Part shown: positions 7,889 through 16,990 of the stretch, one piece after another
How positions within the stretch are numbered: the first letter of the stretch is position 1
Layout of the letters: each line of letters begins with the position of its first letter
Source of the DNA: an uncultured Succinatimonas sp.
Lineage (GTDB): Bacteria; Pseudomonadota; Gammaproteobacteria; Enterobacterales; Succinivibrionaceae
Assembly (NCBI RefSeq): GCF_905203285.1
Contig: NZ_CAJKVK010000011.1
Location: 1-34,719 of the forward strand
Direction of reading: 5' to 3'
Length of the DNA: 34,719 nucleotides
Notes under the pieces: generated by a model
Databases searched by the model: none
Seen by the model: only the letters and a program-made list of their open reading frames with translations
What the model was told of the DNA's origin: nothing
Translations under genes and position numbers: made by a program

Positions 7889-8087
7889 TTTCTTGCAGTC
7901 TTGAGCTTTTTCTAAGTTTTAAGCATTGGCTGATATGTGCTATATTAAGCAAAAATAAGGCATACAAAGGCAAAATTTTGTCTTATCGGTAAGGCGTTTC
8001 TAAGTATTAGCTATACTGGTTGTCTTAAAATAAATCATTAATAAAGATAAGCATATTTGGTGCAGGAAGACCTGCGGAGTTGTTTTC

Positions 8088-10016
8088 ATGCTAACTGATA
8101 AATTGCGCGAAGGTGCGCAAGGCAGAATTTTTAAGATCCTGTTTTGGATCATTATTCTTTCTTTTATCTTTACGGGTGTCGGCGGTTATTTAATTCCGCG
8201 TCTTAATACCGATCCTGTTGAGGTAGGTGAATATAAAATTACCGCAAATGAATGGAATCAGCAGTACACATCGCAAACGCAACAAATGCAGCGCATGTAC
8301 GGTGCACGTTTTGCCGATATGCTCGAGGATCCACAATATGTGAGCAACTTGCGTTCACAGATTTTGGAAGGCATGATTGATAACGTAGCTTTTAACAGCG
8401 CAGTATATGATCTGAATGTTCGTATCGGCGATGAGCAGGTACGTGAACTGATTCGTACAACTCCGGCATTTCAAAAAGACGGTAAATTCGATAATGATTT
8501 ATATTTAGCCGTTATTCGTAACATGGGCATGAATCCTGAGTATTTCGGTGAGCAGATGCGTATCAGCGCCATGGCAACTTCCGTGTCTGATCCGATCCTC
8601 CGTACTGCTTCATATCCTTTGCCCTACGAAATAAAAGCTCTTGAGAATCTGTTAACTCAGACCAGAACCGTAGATTTATATGAGCTTAATCTTGACGCTT
8701 TACGTGCAGGTTTCTCTGCAGATGATAATGAAGCTAAAGCTTATTACGATGCCCATCATGATGCCTTTATGGCTCCTGCTAACGTTAAGTTCAACTATAT
8801 TCTTCTGACTGTAGACGAACTTAAAAAGGGCATTAATCCTAGTGATGCAGAGTTAGATGAGTATTTAACATTACATCAGGAAGATTTTAAGGTTGCAGAA
8901 CGCCGCGGCTTTTCTCATATTATTGTTCGCAGCGACAATCCTGATGCGGAAAAAATCGTTAAGGCCATTGATGACGGCTTTGCTGCAGGAAAATCTTTTG
9001 CCGATCTTGCAAAAGAATACTCTGATGATTTATCCACAAAGGATGTAGGCGGGGATATGGGTGAAATAACCCGTGCTTCCTTAGCACCGCTTTTTGCCGA
9101 GCCTTTATTTGCTCTGGAGACCATCGGGGCACATACTGATAAGATTGTTGATGCCGACGGTACTCATTATTTACAGTTAAACTCTATTGTTAAAGAGCAT
9201 ATTCCTCAGTTAAGTGAGATAAAGGATCAGGTTAAAAGTGCTTGCATAGACGCAAAAGCTCGCGAGCTTTACAATGAACGCGTTACAACTTTGTCTGATA
9301 TGTCCTTTGAAAATCCGGATTCACTTGATGTAACTGCTGAAGCTTTGGGCGTTAAAGTTGCAGACTCTGGTGTTGTCGCATTAGGTGCAACTAAAGTGCC
9401 GTGGCCGCTTAATACTTCAATGGTACAAAATGCCGCATTTTCTGAAGAGAATATTTCATCCGGTGTAAATTCATCCGTTGTTAATATCGGTGATGATGCT
9501 GCTTTGGTTTTGAATGTATATGAATCTCATGAAAGCATGCTTAAACCCTTTGATGAGGTCAAAGCTGATGCCATTACTGCAGTTATAAACGATAAAGCCA
9601 ATAAAGAAGCGGATGCATGCTTAAATACTTTTGCAAAAGCAGTAATTAAAGATTCAAATGCTGCAGTTCCTGCTCATGTAGTTCATAGATCTGCCATTAC
9701 TTTAAATCGCGGCAGTGCTGATGTTGAGCCTGCTTTTGGTATGGCGGTCTTTGCAATTCCTCAAGAAGGACAGGATCGGTATGTCATTGCTTCAAATCAG
9801 GGCAATCCGACTTTAGCAATATTAAAAGAAGTCGCAAATGCTGCGACCACTAATGAAAGTGAAGATTTGGAACAGATTTTACGCTCTCAATTGGTGCAAG
9901 CTAATAGTCTTGAGTTGCGTAATGCGCTCTATAAAGGTGCAAGAAAACTAACAGAGATCACCTACAATGAAGATGCAATTAAGCTTGTAAATCAAAGTGT
10001 TGATGAAGCCCCTTAA
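8088..10016 (+). CDS. ppiD: Periplasmic folding chaperone PpiD
   Basis: Inner-membrane-anchored chaperone with a parvulin-type domain that helps proteins leaving the Sec translocon. It has 642 aa, close to the E. coli protein. A single N-terminal transmembrane helix (about residues 16-36) anchors it and leaves the rest in the periplasm. A SurA-like N-terminal chaperone region follows (about 40-250). A PPIC parvulin domain lies at about 270-365, containing FSHIIV and GGDMGEI. The C-terminal third is the second chaperone lobe. It follows hupB, the conserved order. The ATG is preceded by CTGCGGAGTTG, a modest ribosome binding site. Confidence 0.95.
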   Translation: MLTDKLREGAQGRIFKILFWIIILSFIFTGVGGYLIPRLNTDPVEVGEYKITANEWNQQYTSQTQQMQRMYGARFADMLEDPQYVSNLRSQILEGMIDNVAFNSAVYDLNVRIGDEQVRELIRTTPAFQKDGKFDNDLYLAVIRNMGMNPEYFGEQMRISAMATSVSDPILRTASYPLPYEIKALENLLTQTRTVDLYELNLDALRAGFSADDNEAKAYYDAHHDAFMAPANVKFNYILLTVDELKKGINPSDAELDEYLTLHQEDFKVAERRGFSHIIVRSDNPDAEKIVKAIDDGFAAGKSFADLAKEYSDDLSTKDVGGDMGEITRASLAPLFAEPLFALETIGAHTDKIVDADGTHYLQLNSIVKEHIPQLSEIKDQVKSACIDAKARELYNERVTTLSDMSFENPDSLDVTAEALGVKVADSGVVALGATKVPWPLNTSMVQNAAFSEENISSGVNSSVVNIGDDAALVLNVYESHESMLKPFDEVKADAITAVINDKANKEADACLNTFAKAVIKDSNAAVPAHVVHRSAITLNRGSADVEPAFGMAVFAIPQEGQDRYVIASNQGNPTLAILKEVANAATTNESEDLEQILRSQLVQANSLELRNALYKGARKLTEITYNEDAIKLVNQSVDEAP

Positions 10017-10056
10017 TTGTTTTAAATCTTAACTTACTAAATTTAAAATATTTTTT

Positions 10057-10090
10057 AGCCCGAGAGACTTTACCCTTTCGGGCTTTTGTT
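10057..10090 (+). terminator. Rho-independent terminator of ppiD
   Basis: AGCCCGA (10057-10063) pairs with TCGGGCT (10078-10084) and TTTGTT follows. A short AAA/TTT pairing inside is possible. Confidence 0.75.
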
Positions 10091-10294
10091 ATTTAATAGG
10101 CATGTTGTTTGTAAAACTTGACTGTTTATACCGTTATCTCCACTTGGAGAGAATTGTTATCTTAAGAACTCTTGAATGAATTCTTAAAAAGATAATAAAT
10201 AACTTAACCTTCCTGTAAGATAAAGTGCTCAATAGCGGTATAACTCTTCAGCCCAGACTGAAGATGTGTTGGAAATTTTGCCTTAGGCTTAAAA
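10091..10294 (+). other. Intergenic leader region of sucCD
   Basis: 204 bp without a gene. It contains an imperfect inverted repeat, TTATCTTAAGAA (10157-10168) against TTCTTAAAAAGATAA (10181-10195). A small hairpin CTTCAG-CCCAGA-CTGAAG (10246-10263) lies 31 bp before the sucC ATG. A TATAAC (10239-10244) could be a -10, but I find no matching -35, so no promoter is called. Confidence 0.4.
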
Positions 10295-11473
10295 ATGAAC
10301 TTACACGAATATCAATCAAAAGAATTACTTCGTTCGTACGGTTTGCCCGTACCGGAGTTTAAAGTCAGCTCCAAAACAACCGGTATCGGTAAAGCTGCAT
10401 ATGAATTATCTCCGGGACCATTTGTCTGTAAATGTCAGGTGCATTCAGGAGCTCGAGGAAAGGCCGGCGGCGTTGCTGTTGTAAAAACCCCTGCAGAAGC
10501 TGAAGCTTTTGCCGCAAAATGGCTTGGTAACCGCTTGGTTACCCGTCAAAGCGGTCCTCATGGAAAACCCGTATCGAAGATCCTAATTGAACGCGCAACC
10601 GAAGCCATGCGTGAACTGTATATCGGTGCAACCATTGACAGAACAAACGCCCATTTGACTATTATGGCTTCAGAGTCTGGCGGTATGTCTGTTGAAGAAA
10701 TTGCAGCTACAAACCCTGAGAGAATTTTAAAAGTTCCTATTGATGAGTTAACCGGTCCTTTGCCTTATCAAGGTCGAGCCCTTGCTTATCAGCTTGGTCT
10801 TAAAGGTAAGCAGGTTAATGAATTTACTAAGATTTTTGTCGGTATTGCCAAGCTTTTTATTGACAAGGATCTGTCTTTAGTTGAAGTAAATCCGTTAGCT
10901 GTAACAAAAGAAGGCTCTTTATTGTGCCTTGACGCTAAGATTAACGTAGACTCTTATGCTCTTTATCGTCATCCTGAATTTTTGGAAATGGATGATCCGA
11001 GCCAAGAAGATCCGCGTATTGCCAAAGCTGTTGCTTCAGGATTTTCTTATGTTCCTCTTGAGGGAAATATCGGCTGTTTGGTTAACGGTGCCGGTCTTGC
11101 CATGGGAACTATGGATATCATTAAGAGCTCAGGCGGAGCTCCTGCCAATTTCCTTGATGTCGGCGGTACGGCAACTCGCGAACGTGTAATGGAAGCTTTT
11201 AAGATTATTTTAGAAGATCCTGCAGTTAAATGTATTTTGGTTAATATTTTCGGCGGAATTGTTCGCTGCGATTTAATTGCTGAAGGTATTCGCGGTGCAA
11301 TTACTGAAGTCGGAACCGATGTGCCTGTAGTTGTACGTCTTGAAGGCAACCATGCTCAAGATGGAGCAAAGATCTTAAAGGAAAGCGGTCTTAATATTCA
11401 TCCTGCATATGATTTGCGTCAGGCAGCAGAATTGGCTGTAGAATGCGCCGCTTCCTATAAGGAGAATGTATGA
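10295..11473 (+). CDS. sucC: Succinyl-CoA synthetase (ADP-forming) beta subunit
   Basis: Forms the alpha-beta ligase that interconverts succinyl-CoA and succinate with nucleotide triphosphate formation. It has 392 aa (E. coli 388). The N-terminal ATP-grasp domain opens with MNLHEYQSKELL and contains the nucleotide loop region CQVHSGARGKAGGV (about 47-60) and the metal-binding segment LVEVNPLAV (about 195-203). The C-terminal CoA-ligase domain shows NIFGGIVRCD and GNHAQDGAKIL. The stop overlaps the start of sucD by 4 nt (ATGA), the usual coupling of the two subunits. No sucAB or other TCA gene is adjacent, so in this genome the pair may serve succinate metabolism outside a full cycle (inference). 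Confidence 0.97.
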   Translation: MNLHEYQSKELLRSYGLPVPEFKVSSKTTGIGKAAYELSPGPFVCKCQVHSGARGKAGGVAVVKTPAEAEAFAAKWLGNRLVTRQSGPHGKPVSKILIERATEAMRELYIGATIDRTNAHLTIMASESGGMSVEEIAATNPERILKVPIDELTGPLPYQGRALAYQLGLKGKQVNEFTKIFVGIAKLFIDKDLSLVEVNPLAVTKEGSLLCLDAKINVDSYALYRHPEFLEMDDPSQEDPRIAKAVASGFSYVPLEGNIGCLVNGAGLAMGTMDIIKSSGGAPANFLDVGGTATRERVMEAFKIILEDPAVKCILVNIFGGIVRCDLIAEGIRGAITEVGTDVPVVVRLEGNHAQDGAKILKESGLNIHPAYDLRQAAELAVECAASYKENV

Positions 11474-12348
11474 GTATTTTAGTTAATAAAGATACTAAGG
11501 TTATTTGCCAAGGCATTACCGGATCTCAAGGTACGGCTCATTCTGAACAATGCCTTGCTTATGGTACTAAACTTGTAGGCGGTGTTACTCCGGGTCGCGG
11601 CGGTTCGTCTCATTTGGGCTTGCCGGTATTTAACACTGTGCGTGAGGCTGTTGAAGTCACTCAAGCTACTACTTCAATGATCTTTGTTCCGCCTCCTTTT
11701 GCTGCTGATTCCATTTTTGAAGCAATAGATGCGGGTATTGAGCTTATCGTCTGTATTACCGAGGGTATTCCGGTTTTGGACATGCTGCGCGTTAAGGCTC
11801 GTTTGCGTGAAAGCGGAAAGACCCGTTTAATCGGACCTAACTGTCCTGGTATCGTTACCCCCGGTGAGTGTAAGGTCGGCATTATGCCAGGATATATTCA
11901 TACTCCCGGCAAGGTAGGAATTGTTTCACGCTCCGGTACTTTAACATATGAGGCTGTAAAGCAAACTACCGATGCCGGTTTCGGACAGTCCACATGCGTT
12001 GGTATCGGCGGCGATCCCATTCAGGGCTCTAACTTTGTCGATATGTTAAAGCTCTTTGAAGAGGATCCTCAGACTGAAGCTGTAGTGATGGTCGGTGAAA
12101 TCGGCGGAACTGCCGAGCAGGATGCTGCCGCGTGGATTAAGGAACATATGACTAAGCCTGTTGTGTCTTACATTGCAGGTTCAACAGCCCCTCAAGGTCA
12201 GCGTATGGGACATGCTGGTGCTATCATTACAGGCGGTCAAGGTACTGCTCAGGCTAAGCAGAAAGCTTTGCGTGAGGCCGGTGTTACGGTTGTTCCTACA
12301 GCTGCTGATATTGCAGACGGATTGCGTGAAGCTACTGGTTGGAATTAA
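11470..12348 (+). CDS. sucD: Succinyl-CoA synthetase (ADP-forming) alpha subunit
   Basis: Catalytic partner of SucC, 292 aa. It has an N-terminal CoA-binding Rossmann domain beginning VICQGITGSQGTAH. The phosphohistidine is His248 in MGHAGAI, and Glu210 in VGEIGG is the equivalent of the residue that stabilises it. The start ATG overlaps the sucC stop, and a Shine-Dalgarno (AAGGAG) lies inside the end of sucC. A strong hairpin terminator follows 16 bp after the stop. Confidence 0.97.
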   Translation: MSILVNKDTKVICQGITGSQGTAHSEQCLAYGTKLVGGVTPGRGGSSHLGLPVFNTVREAVEVTQATTSMIFVPPPFAADSIFEAIDAGIELIVCITEGIPVLDMLRVKARLRESGKTRLIGPNCPGIVTPGECKVGIMPGYIHTPGKVGIVSRSGTLTYEAVKQTTDAGFGQSTCVGIGGDPIQGSNFVDMLKLFEEDPQTEAVVMVGEIGGTAEQDAAAWIKEHMTKPVVSYIAGSTAPQGQRMGHAGAIITGGQGTAQAKQKALREAGVTVVPTAADIADGLREATGWN

Positions 12349-12363
12349 ATAAACCTTGTTTAT

Positions 12364-12402
12364 AAGAGGGAATATCCATGAGTGAATTCCCTCTTCGTTT
12401 TT
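12364..12402 (+). terminator. Terminator between convergent sucD and rlmJ
   Basis: AAGAGGGAAT (12364-12373) pairs perfectly with ATTCCCTCTT (12386-12395), followed by CGTTTTT. It serves sucD clearly. For rlmJ on the other strand the following T content is poorer. Confidence 0.8.
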
Positions 12403-12404
12403 AA

Positions 12405-13253
12405 TTATTCTTTTTCGTTTAAAATTTTTACCTTAGCTTTTGCCCCTTCATTACCTAAAACTTTATAAAGTTCATTCATTATTTCTTCAATTTTTGTTTC
12501 TATTCCAAAAGGATAATTTATAAGCAGAATTCCTGAACCGCACATTCCGATATCTTCTTCCTGTGGTTCAATTTGTAATTCAGCCTGCAAAAGAGGAAGG
12601 TTAAGCCTTTTGATATCCTGGACTAACTTTTTAGAGTGGTCGATTGTTCTTGCTAATACCGGATACCAGATAAAAAAGCTGCCGACATTCCACTTCTTGA
12701 TTGCAATTTTTATATATTTAACAAGTTCAAGATAATCGCTTTTTTCTTCATAAGACGGATCTATAACGCATAGTCCGCGGCGAGGGCTTGGCGGAACCAA
12801 AGCATTGAGTGCTTCAAAACCGTTACGTCTTTGGATGTTAACACGGATGTCGCGATTAAAATTCTTTTTCAAGACTTCTATTTCAGCAGGATGAAGATCG
12901 ATAAATGTTAGTCGATCTTCTTCTCGGCTTAGTGCACATTCAAAAAGGGGAGATCCAGGATAAAAATCAAGCTTGGAGGCTTTATCATTAATGCTTTTTA
13001 TGACCTCATAATATTCAGGAATAAGCTTGTGTAATTTTTCGTTTGTTATAACTTTATTAAGACCCGTGAGGTATTCTTTATTTTTTTGTGCAAACACTGA
13101 ATTTAGTGAATAAATTCCGGCACCAGAATGGGTATCAATAATGGAATAGGGTTTATCTTTTTGATTTAAGAAGCGTAAAGTAAGACATAAAAGCATATGT
13201 TTTAAAACATCGGCATGATTGCCTGCATGATAACCGTGACGATAACTTAACAT
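12405..13253 (-). CDS. rlmJ: 23S rRNA (adenine2030-N6)-methyltransferase RlmJ
   Basis: SAM-dependent enzyme that methylates A2030 of 23S rRNA. It has 282 aa (E. coli 280). The characteristic N-terminus is MLSYRHGYHAGNHADVLKH. The SAM-binding part includes YSIIDTHSGAGIY (about 37-49). The catalytic motif IV is DPSYE at about residue 165, a Ser variant of the DPPY form. It ends the four-gene operon hinT-lpoB-yheS-rlmJ. Its ATG lies inside the last codons of the ABC-F gene (7-nt overlap, ATGTTAA), so translation is likely coupled. Confidence 0.95.
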   Translation of the reverse strand: MLSYRHGYHAGNHADVLKHMLLCLTLRFLNQKDKPYSIIDTHSGAGIYSLNSVFAQKNKEYLTGLNKVITNEKLHKLIPEYYEVIKSINDKASKLDFYPGSPLFECALSREEDRLTFIDLHPAEIEVLKKNFNRDIRVNIQRRNGFEALNALVPPSPRRGLCVIDPSYEEKSDYLELVKYIKIAIKKWNVGSFFIWYPVLARTIDHSKKLVQDIKRLNLPLLQAELQIEPQEEDIGMCGSGILLINYPFGIETKIEEIMNELYKVLGNEGAKAKVKILNEKE

Positions 13254-15172
13254 GCGTGAAGCTCCTTTTCTTTATTCTCAAGATTTTCAAGCTCTAAAAG
13301 GTAATTCATTTCCAGATCTTCTTGGCTGGAAATTAGTGAACCTCTTTCTTTTAGCAGCTTTTCAAGCTCTGCTTTGCGTTCAGAATTATATATTGAACTG
13401 TCAGCAAGAATATCCTCGATTTCGGACATCCTGCTTTTAATTTTTTCCAGTTCTTTTTCTATTTTTTCAATTTTTTGTTTTAAAGGACGCAATAAAGCGC
13501 GAATATTCGCTTCTTTTCTTTTATCTTCTTTTGATTTGAAGCTTTTACTGCTTAAAGTGATGTTTACTTTTGCTTCATTTTCTGTGTGAGTTAAAAGTTT
13601 ACGCTGTTCATCAAGATAATTTTTATAATCATCAAGATCGCCGGAAAACTCTGATACCTGATGATTGTCCACAAGCCATAATTTGTCTGCTATAGCCTCA
13701 AGAAGATGACGGTCATGAGATACCAGAACTAAAGCACCGGGATATGAGGCAAGAGCAATACTTAATGCTTCGCGCATTTCAAGATCAAGATGATTGGTCG
13801 GTTCATCAAGAAGCAAAAGATTGGGTTTTTCAAAGGCTATCATTGCAAGCGCGAGTCTGGCTTGTTCACCGCCTGACATCGTGCTTACTTTAGCTGTTGC
13901 CTTATCTCCTGAGAAAGCAAAAGATCCTAAAAATGAACGTAAATCCTTTTCTCTTGCATTTTGGTCAAGATGCTGTAAATGTTCCAGTGCTGTTAAATTA
14001 GGATTAAGCGCTTCAAGCTCATGTTGGGCAAAATATCCGATTTTAATTCCTTTGCCTAAAGTAACGGTTCCGTTTAACGGGGAGATAACAGAACATAAAG
14101 TTTTAATTAAAGTTGATTTACCTTGTCCGTTTCTGCCTAAAAGTCCGATACGATCGCCTGAGAGGATACTTAAATTTATATTTTTAAGTACCGGAGATTG
14201 TTCGTCATATCCGGCATTGACTTTATCAAAGGAAGCGATGACTGCAGGGGTTCTTTCTGGTTCAGGAAAAGAAAATGAAAACGGTGATTCTTCCTGGGTA
14301 ACAGCTGTAAGCTGCATACGGTTAATCGCTTTAATTAAACTTTGCGCTTGTTTTGCTTTGGTTGCTTTGTACCTGAAACGATCAACAAAAGCCTGCATAT
14401 GGGAGAGAATTGCTTCTTCCTTTTTTCTGGAGGCTTTTTCAGCTTTAATTCGTTCTGCTCTTAGACGTTCGTAGTCAGAATAATTTCCCGTATACATGAC
14501 TACTTTTCCGCTTTCAAAATGAAGAATATCAGTACAAAAGCAGTCTAAGAAGTCACGATCATGGGATATACATAGAATTGTGCCTTTATAGCTTTTAAGA
14601 TAACTTTCTAAAAAAAGAACCGTGTCAAGATCCAGGTGGTTTGTCGGTTCGTCAAGCAAGAGTAAATCAGAATTTAAAATAAGTGCACGTGCAAGATTAA
14701 GACGCATTCTCCATCCGCCCGAGAATTCTTTTACGGCATGGAAAATTTCTTCTTGGGAAAACCCAAGCCCATGTAAAAGTTCTTCAGAACGAGGCTTTAG
14801 TGTCCAAGCTCCGGCAATTCCCAGTTCATCTTCGATTAATGCTGCTTTTTCGCCGTGGCCGTTTTCAAGTGCGTTTTTTTTGTCTTCAAATAGTCGCATA
14901 ACCTCTTTGTCTCCCTGCATGACGTAGTCAAGTGCAGAGATATCAAGAGCAGGAGTTTGCTGTTCTACATAGGCGATTTTTATATTTTTAGGGACGTTTA
15001 TAGAGCCGAGTTCCGGCGCAAGATCTCCTAATATTGCAGCAAACAAAGATGATTTTCCGCAACCGTTACGGCCGATAATACCGACTTTATGAGCATCTGA
15101 AATCTGCGCGGTACCATGCTCTATAAGCACTTTAGAACCGCGCATTAAAGTAAGATCGTTTAAAGTAATCAC
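13247..15172 (-). CDS. yheS: ABC-F ATPase, YheS type
   Basis: Soluble tandem ATPase of the ABC-F group, which acts on the ribosome rather than in transport. It has 641 aa. The first cassette has Walker A GRNGCGKS (34-41), signature SGGWR (151-155) and Walker B LLLLDE (170-175). The second has Walker A GRNGQGKS (346-353), signature SGGEQ (433-437) and LLLLDE (452-457). The linker between them (about 235-290) is the P-site tRNA interaction region, and a charged coiled coil ends the protein (about 545-641). Length and motifs match E. coli YheS better than Uup or EttA. It starts with GTG at 15172, sharing one base with the lpoB stop (TAGTG) and with no clear Shine-Dalgarno, which points to reinitiation. 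Confidence 0.9.
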   Translation of the reverse strand: MITLNDLTLMRGSKVLIEHGTAQISDAHKVGIIGRNGCGKSSLFAAILGDLAPELGSINVPKNIKIAYVEQQTPALDISALDYVMQGDKEVMRLFEDKKNALENGHGEKAALIEDELGIAGAWTLKPRSEELLHGLGFSQEEIFHAVKEFSGGWRMRLNLARALILNSDLLLLDEPTNHLDLDTVLFLESYLKSYKGTILCISHDRDFLDCFCTDILHFESGKVVMYTGNYSDYERLRAERIKAEKASRKKEEAILSHMQAFVDRFRYKATKAKQAQSLIKAINRMQLTAVTQEESPFSFSFPEPERTPAVIASFDKVNAGYDEQSPVLKNINLSILSGDRIGLLGRNGQGKSTLIKTLCSVISPLNGTVTLGKGIKIGYFAQHELEALNPNLTALEHLQHLDQNAREKDLRSFLGSFAFSGDKATAKVSTMSGGEQARLALAMIAFEKPNLLLLDEPTNHLDLEMREALSIALASYPGALVLVSHDRHLLEAIADKLWLVDNHQVSEFSGDLDDYKNYLDEQRKLLTHTENEAKVNITLSSKSFKSKEDKRKEANIRALLRPLKQKIEKIEKELEKIKSRMSEIEDILADSSIYNSERKAELEKLLKERGSLISSQEDLEMNYLLELENLENKEKELHAC

Positions 15173-15774
15173 TAGTTTAATTTTTTATGCTGATTAAAAA
15201 GAATAGCTCCGCTTTTAACGTCAATTATCTTAAGGGAAGCACTTGGAGCTTTGTTGATATCTTCAATGGCGCCTAAAACCACATATGGAATATTTTGACT
15301 GCGGCAATGTCTTATAAGCGCCGGAATTAAAGTTCTGGAGCCTGAGTTTTGGCTGATGCTGCTGTTTCCTTTAACAGGGGCATAGCCGTTTTGCGCTAAG
15401 ATACCGTATAGATCAGCAGAAATTGTATTAATGCAGTCATTGTACTTTGCATCAACAACATAAGGTGCTAAATATACGGCGTTGCTTTGAGGTATGGCGT
15501 TTTGCGCTATAACTGAATCAATAAGCGTTACAAAAGCACTTTCAGCCTTGCCTTGCATGTTATCTACGCAGACGGCAAGTTTCTCTTTTAAATTTTCAGG
15601 ATATATAGGTAAATTTTCGGCACTCGGCATTTTACCTTCATGCTCTTCAAGCACAGCGTCAGGAATAGAAGGCTTTGACGCACTGTCCCGAGATGGAATG
15701 ATTGAGTCCAAAACCGAACATCCTGATAGAAGTGATATCAGCACGCAATATGCTATATAACGCTTATTTTTCAT
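15172..15774 (-). CDS. lpoB: LpoB-like outer-membrane lipoprotein (PBP1B activator)
   Basis: 200 aa with a lipoprotein signal peptide: lipobox LLSGC with Cys19 as the predicted lipidated residue. A Pro/Ser-rich linker follows (about 24-60) and then a globular domain. FVTLIDSVIAQ, the ADLYGILAQNGY helix and the ending IPYVVLGAIEDINKAPS parallel the fold-bearing parts of E. coli LpoB as I recall them. LpoB reaches through the peptidoglycan to stimulate PBP1B. In E. coli lpoB is also close to hinT, with ycfL between. Here it starts 9 nt after hinT. Sequence similarity is modest, so a divergent LpoB is my best call; another small envelope lipoprotein is the alternative. Confidence 0.65.
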   Translation of the reverse strand: MKNKRYIAYCVLISLLSGCSVLDSIIPSRDSASKPSIPDAVLEEHEGKMPSAENLPIYPENLKEKLAVCVDNMQGKAESAFVTLIDSVIAQNAIPQSNAVYLAPYVVDAKYNDCINTISADLYGILAQNGYAPVKGNSSISQNSGSRTLIPALIRHCRSQNIPYVVLGAIEDINKAPSASLKIIDVKSGAILFNQHKKLN

Positions 15775-15783
15775 AAAAGACCT

Positions 15784-16143
15784 TTATTTTTTATCAGGAA
15801 AGCCTAAACCGCCGAGTTTTCCGCCTGCAAGAAGATGCATGTGGATATGAGGAACTTCCTGTCCGCCGTCTTTACCGACATTGACGATTAGGCGATAACC
15901 GCTTTCATTCACATTTAAATCTTCTGCTATTTTACGGGCGACGGTAAAAAGTCTGCCAAGAGCCGGTTCGTCGTCTTTTGTTACATTTGCAACTGACGGA
16001 ATAGGTTTGTTGGTGACGATTAAGATGTGATGCTCGGCTTTAGGATTGATATCTGCAAAAGCTGAAACCAATTCATCATGATAAATAATTTTAGAAGGAA
16101 TGGTTCCGTTAATGATTTTGGTAAAAATTGTTTCTTCAGCCAT
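15784..16143 (-). CDS. hinT: HIT-family purine nucleoside phosphoramidase HinT
   Basis: Cytoplasmic dimeric hydrolase of AMP-lysine and related phosphoramidates. It has 119 aa, the normal length. The histidine triad is complete: His99, His101 and His103 in PHIHMHLLAGG, with His101 the nucleophile. The N-terminus (TIFTKIINGTIPSKIIYHD) is typical. The ATG has AAGGAG upstream. It is first in the minus-strand operon, with a candidate extended -10 promoter at 16228-16236. Confidence 0.97.
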   Translation of the reverse strand: MAEETIFTKIINGTIPSKIIYHDELVSAFADINPKAEHHILIVTNKPIPSVANVTKDDEPALGRLFTVARKIAEDLNVNESGYRLIVNVGKDGGQEVPHIHMHLLAGGKLGGLGFPDKK

Positions 16144-16227
16144 AAAAGCTCCTTAAAATTTTTTTGAATCGCGATCACATTTTAGAAAATTTGGACTAAA
16201 ATTCGCATAAACATCAGTTCATAAAAC

Positions 16228-16236
16228 ATTATAACA
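16228..16236 (-). promoter_or_regulatory. Extended -10 promoter of the hinT operon
   Basis: On the minus strand TGTTATAAT (a TGn plus consensus TATAAT) lies about 85 nt upstream of the hinT ATG. No good -35 is present, as is usual for extended -10 promoters. I see no equally clear promoter for the divergent gene at 16253. Confidence 0.45.
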
Positions 16237-16252
16237 TCAGAGCACTAGGGCA

Positions 16253-16990
16253 ATGAATCAAACCTCTGACTATGAGTTAACCGTAGTGATCCCTGTTTAT
16301 AACGAGCAGGAATCTTTGCAGGATCTGTTTAACGCTTTATCCTCATATAAACAAAAATCAAGCGTTAAAGTATGTTTTCTTTTTGTAAATGACGGATCTT
16401 CAGATAATTCTTTTAATCTAATAAAACAATTTTGTTTGTCTACTACTGATTTTTATTATATTTCCTTAGAAAAAAGATCAGGTCTTACCGGAGCTCTTAA
16501 AGCCGGTTTTTCCGTAGTAAAGTCTGATTGGGTGGGCTATATGGATGCTGACTTGCAGACTTTCCCAGATGACTTTGAGCTTTTATTAAAAAATCGTTAT
16601 CAGGGTGAACTTATTTGCGGAATTAGAACAAAGCGGCACGATTCTTTTTCAAAAAAAATTCAATCAAAGCTTGCCAATAAGATTAGAAATTTAGTCACAC
16701 ATGACGGAATTTCAGATACTAATTGTCCTTTAAAAATAGGTCGTACGAAATTATTAAATCGTTTACCGTTATTTACCGGAATGCACCGTTTTCTTCCTGC
16801 ATTAGTGAAAATGACAGGAAATCGTGTTTACACGGTTCCCGTAAGACATCAGGAAAGGAAACACGGCGTATCTAAATTTAATTTAGCTAATCGTGCTTTT
16901 TCAGGTCTTGCAGATTTGTTGGCTTTTGTTTGGATGCGTTCACGTTATATTGAACCGTCAGTTGCAGAGAGCGACTTAAAGGATCGTTAA
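16253..16990 (+). CDS. GT2 polyprenyl-phosphate sugar synthase (DPM1/ArnC-like)
   Basis: Family 2 glycosyltransferase, 245 aa, predicted to move a sugar from a nucleotide donor to undecaprenyl phosphate on the cytoplasmic face. The opening VVIPVYNEQESL (11-22), VNDGSSD (45-51) and the metal-binding DADLQ (98-102) are standard for dolichyl/polyprenyl-phosphate synthases. The stretch NCPLKIGRT and the acceptor-side region RHQERKHGVSKFN also fit that subfamily. Unlike ArnC it lacks C-terminal membrane helices. It is first in a plus-strand cluster with a LABN protein, a GT-C transferase and a UDP-sugar epimerase. The sugar moved cannot be told from the sequence; a uronic acid is suggested by the epimerase downstream. 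Confidence 0.88.
   Translation: MNQTSDYELTVVIPVYNEQESLQDLFNALSSYKQKSSVKVCFLFVNDGSSDNSFNLIKQFCLSTTDFYYISLEKRSGLTGALKAGFSVVKSDWVGYMDADLQTFPDDFELLLKNRYQGELICGIRTKRHDSFSKKIQSKLANKIRNLVTHDGISDTNCPLKIGRTKLLNRLPLFTGMHRFLPALVKMTGNRVYTVPVRHQERKHGVSKFNLANRAFSGLADLLAFVWMRSRYIEPSVAESDLKDR

Noticed and set aside
7926..7946. TTGGCT and TATATT upstream of ppiD as a promoter
   Set aside because: The spacer is only 9 bp, too short for sigma70.
10118..10146. TTGACT at 10118 as a sucC promoter -35
   Set aside because: No acceptable -10 lies 15-19 bp downstream.
13794..14474. 226-codon open frame on the plus strand
   Set aside because: Lies fully antisense to the YheS-type ABC-F gene, whose motifs are intact. 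It has no ribosome binding site or recognisable domain.
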